Assembly: GCF_947172395.1 (NCBI RefSeq)
Contig: NC_069088.1
Span: forward strand, 1,505,501 to 1,569,500
DNA length: 64,000 nt
Source: Bicyclus anynana
Lineage: Eukaryota > Arthropoda > Insecta > Lepidoptera > Nymphalidae
Direction: 5' to 3'
In this document: positions 60,262-64,000 of the stretch, in pieces
Numbering within the stretch: the first letter of the stretch is position 1
Layout of the letters: the number at the start of each line of letters is the position of its first letter
The notes under the pieces: generated by a model
Seen by the model: only the letters and a program-made list of their open reading frames with translations
Database searches by the model: none
What the model was told of the DNA's origin: nothing
Made by a program: the position numbers and the translations under genes

Positions 60262-63200
60262 ATAAAGACCCAGTATGAATTCGAAACTAGTCGGGCATAT
60301 TCTGACGTTGTATCACGTGAGATTTAGCCGTGTTCCGTAATTTTATATGAATAACACTCACGAAATGAATTCTAATTAACTTTTATAACATACCATTATT
60401 TCGGCTACAGAACAGTAAACTCAAACAATACAACAATTCATGGTATGCATTTGATGACGTGTTTCATAGAACAAAATGGAAACTTAGATACGTGAGATAG
60501 GTATTTGGTTAGGATTATTAAAAAATATCTAGATACATAAAAATAATTTATTATAAACTATTAAGTGCTTACATACAACTAGTGATATGTTTCAATGGAA
60601 CATTCTTTTACATTTAGGACTTCAAGTATTAACAAAATACATTTATTTTATAATATATTTAACTACAATTTAAGTAAATTTATCGTATAGGCACATATAA
60701 AAAGAGCATAAACATCAATAGGATAGTATTACGCAAGATTGAACCAATAGTAATATTTAACAAGGGAACCCCAGTTTTAGAAAGAATTATCAATAACTCA
60801 TTTAGCAGATTGTCATAATATTCGGTAAACAAATCCATGCTACGTTAAACGAGGCGAGATAAAGAATGTAAACAATTTGACAACATGATTGTTTACGACA
60901 GATAAAGGCAGAGATAATGTCCTCTCGATTTCGCTCGTATACATACATAAGGTTTACATGTGGCGTGCATAAGGTTTTTAACTAGGGTAAATTAAATGTA
61001 CTATAAATTAGAAAATTCTTTGTCCAACTGATATATTCTGTGGTCCAACATAGCTTTGTATGGAGTTCTTAGGCGTAGCTTTTTTGCATCTATAAAGTGC
61101 ACACCACTATACATGTAACTTGGTAACAGTTAAGTTTACGTTTTTCATCACGCCTATGGATTTGTTTACCTAACATTATGACAATATGCTATTTTTCAAT
61201 AATTTATTAATTATTTATTTAAATTTAAAAATAATTTTTAATTATTCAAAATTTAACGGTTAATTTGACTAGTGGTTCGAGAAACTGGGGATAAATTGCA
61301 TTTATGCCATTAAAAAATCGCAACAATTTTATTCTAAGTAAATCACTGGCAAAAACTTTAAGACTAGATAATTTTATACAATGCAATAAGTAACAGTATT
61401 TTTCTACTTAATATACTGAAAGATGACATTCAATTACAATAAACGTGAAAATATAAATTACGCCTCGACCTATGGACTTTTGTAGGAATTATTCCTACAA
61501 TGCAAATCTACTTTTTTTATTTTTATGAAGCAAATTCCTGTCTAACTACATACAAATTATTTAAATGGATATCACTACTCGGACACCACATAGTATCCCA
61601 TAATATTGCTCAAACATTTGCTACATACATAACCATCTTCTTCCATCACACGCAAAATAACACTAAGCATTACATTCAGGCCAGTCAAGCGTATAGCAAG
61701 AGACTATAAAATCACTGGCAACATGCACTATTCAAATACTTGGTCTACAAGGCACTGAAAAATTATGGACTCAAAAGTCCATATCACGTAAATATTCTTG
61801 CAAAAAATTACTGTTAAAATGTCAGACATTTGAAGTGCTTATTTCGCAGCAAATAATAATGTTTCCTCTCGTGATTTAACTTTTATCATAATTTTGCAAC
61901 ATCAGAAATCGATTAAAAATGAAAAAAAGGCATATTCCTTACTTTGCTATTGCATAAATTCGTCCAAACGTAGTACTTAATGTATGCACATTAATAAATA
62001 AAATACTGTGCTCTCATGTGCACAGTATCTAACACACTAAAGAGCATACAAGAGATCACACTAAAATATACAAGTGAAAAATAAAATATGGATACAAAAA
62101 TAAATTAAATATTTCGTTATCAATTAAATGTAATACTTATCCCATTGAAATAAGGTATGTATTATCTTCAGTGGTGGACAACAAAGCATCGGCAGTTATT
62201 CCGGAAACATGGAAGAGCACGCTGGAGCTGCTGAATGCGGCGGGATGCGCTGATATACGCCGGTATAAGCTGGTACACGCCGATATATGCTGAGATATGC
62301 CGCTATGCACCAACATATACTGCTATGCGCCGGTATGCAAGAGACGGTATCTACAAAAGTAGCTTTTCGACTTTTCGTAATCGTAGAAACCATATTGAAG
62401 ATAAAAGAGAAGGATGAAAAAGAATTCGAAAAATAAAGTGGTGGTGGTAGGCTGAATAGCAGTTATAGTAAATAGTAGTTAGTACATCAGCCTTTTTGGG
62501 GGTAGAAGGGATTTTTTAGCTGGTAGGAGTTCGGCACTACCCAAACGGGTAGTATAATCCATGAGGATTTACCCCTCTAAGGAAAAAAAAAGAAAAGCCC
62601 AATGGCAGATAAAAGAATCTTAGGGGTAGATTTCCCCTGCCGCCAATATGCGCATGCCATTTATCGCATCAACGTCTATGTTTACAAAAAACACGCTGAC
62701 ATTTCGAACATTATTCCAAAATTATAAAATTGTTAGTAAATTATCTACTTTTAACATAAAACTTAATAATTAAATTGCATTCCATACATAGCTAAGTACG
62801 AGTACATTCATTACAACTACATAATAATGTACAATAGAAATATATATAAAAGGCATTTTAACTTTTACTTTAACTACAATAAAATATTTACTAATTTATA
62901 TTACAATAGAAAACATCGATTGAGAATTTCCCATATATAAAATATAATAAGTATATTGCACCAAAACGATTATAATGTAACTCCCACTTACATAAAATAA
63001 ATACTCTAATTGTAGTAAAATGTACATATTACACATATTAATTGTGTGTATAAAAGAAACAAAAAATCTAAAAAACTAAATTTTGGTACATAATGACGAC
63101 AAAAAATACATTAAGTGTGCTCAGTCTAACCAGAAAAATAAAGTTGCGAAACATTAAAGAACTTATTTTTTCTACTACCTATGTAATAAGAAGTCGGTTA

Positions 63201-64000
63201 AAAATTGGTTCTGGCGCCTCCAGATTAGGATTTTAGTATTTATGGTAAAAAATAAGTAAATGCTAATATTTTGTATTGATATGTTTCGGTTTGCAGTTGG
63301 TCGGATTATTGCCTATGACGTCTATCCCAACTTATATGAATCTCGATATTGATACAACTTGTCATAAAAATTTACACTAACCAGCTGTATTTCTTTATTT
63401 ATCTTAAATTATTAATATACAATATACATACATACTTTTAATACATAAATAATTTAACAGCCTCATTTTTCTATGAATTGTGTGGTACGTAAGTCAGGTC
63501 TTACACTGAAATGTTTATCAATCAACAATCGAGAGTAAATGTTAACTTAAAATGTTTCAAATACTGGACTTTACTATCAAAGCAACACTATACTGTATAC
63601 TGTATATATTATAAAAACCCTTTTGATACGATGCGTCCGATACGTACTTATCGTAAGTACGTAATTTAATTAAGAATCCTCTATTGTCGGAGAGGTGTAA
63701 AGAACATTTTGACAGCTACAACATAGAAACTTTTAAAATAGTCTGTGGTAGTAAAATAAAAAATACTCTACATTATCAATTCAGTCCAAAATTCGCTCTG
63801 TCAAGTGCAAGTGTCAAACGTGCCAACTTCAGCTTTAAACACGTTACGTTACCAAGCGGTTATCCAATAAGAAGTTATCACTTCAATAAACAAAGTCGAC
63901 AAGTTGACGGGTATACATTATGTAAAGGAAAACTCCAAAATTGGGCCCAATCTTCAGAACGATACAGAAATAAAAAAATACTAGAAATCTTGTATTATTA
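60262..64000. other. AT-rich 3' flank, no gene
   Basis: Apart from the minisatellite at 62231 and a GC-richer block at 62450-62660 (acccaaacgggtagtataat; ggggtagatttcccctgccg) nothing is recognised. Short perfect hairpins occur at 61483-61503 (ttgtaggaat/attcctacaa) and 63641-63663 (tacgtactta/taagtacgta). Confidence 0.45.
62231..62340 (+). repeat. 10-bp-period minisatellite
   Basis: About eleven consecutive 10-mers of the type tgatatacgc, cggtataagc, tggtacacgc, cgatatatgc, tgagatatgc and so on. The period is exactly 10 over about 110 nt, in otherwise AT-rich DNA. Confidence 0.9.

Noticed and set aside
1..64000. CRISPR arrays, bacterial operons, phage or contaminating sequence
   Set aside because: No regularly spaced identical repeats, no operon-like gene packing. 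The window is consistent throughout with one insect nuclear locus.

Overview
This is an AT-rich insect window, almost certainly from a moth or butterfly. It carries two tRNA-derived SINE families of the kind abundant in Lepidoptera, several 5'-truncated LINE tails, and one large insect-type gene. The only convincing gene is a teneurin on the + strand. Its best fit is Ten-m (Tenascin-major/odz); the paralogue Ten-a cannot be fully excluded from sequence reading alone. Fifteen exons between 41679 and 55500 join with fully compatible phases into 3089 codons plus a stop. The first exon here begins with a splice acceptor and two bases of a split codon, so the start codon and the N-terminal exon(s) lie elsewhere.

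The encoded protein is a type II membrane protein. In order it has: a cytoplasmic tail (partial), one transmembrane helix (about residues 133-152), a very long Ser/Thr-rich extracellular stalk in a single 1.8-kb exon, a conserved ectodomain start, eight EGF repeats, a Cys-rich segment, a transthyretin-like domain, an FN-plug-like region, an NHL beta-propeller, a YD-repeat shell ending in an RHS core signature, and a C-terminal region related to a toxin/nuclease-like fold and TCAP. EGF 2 and EGF 5 have five cysteines, as in dimerising teneurins. I add a 27-nt microexon at 47861-47887, hidden in the largest intron between coding exons. It has good splice sites and matching phase, and would insert nine residues ahead of the transthyretin-like domain. 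Other possible isoform devices are an in-frame alternative donor in the stalk exon (43036/43037) and two short introns whose length is a multiple of three and which have no in-frame stop.

Positions 1-41678 have no recognisable coding exon and are probably a long upstream intron of the gene or its 5' flank. They hold (a) a direct tandem duplication, 3549-10018 and 10019-16371, about 6.4 kb per unit, with near-identical GC-richer islands set in more diverged AT-rich DNA; (b) SINEs and LINE fragments, one LINE tail lying about 15 nt from the distal duplication breakpoint; (c) a cluster of hairpins and palindromes between 26.1 and 32.4 kb, including a perfect 50-bp palindrome; and (d) many GC-richer islands that may be conserved regulatory elements. 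Several of these carry GCCATTTT/AAAATGGC (YY1/Pho-like) motifs.

Positions 55501-64000 are the 3' UTR followed by AT-rich flank. The flank contains a 551-bp element with 26-bp terminal inverted repeats and TA target duplications, an ATG-less 69-codon open frame, and a 10-bp-period minisatellite. All calls come from reading the sequence; no database search or expression data were available.
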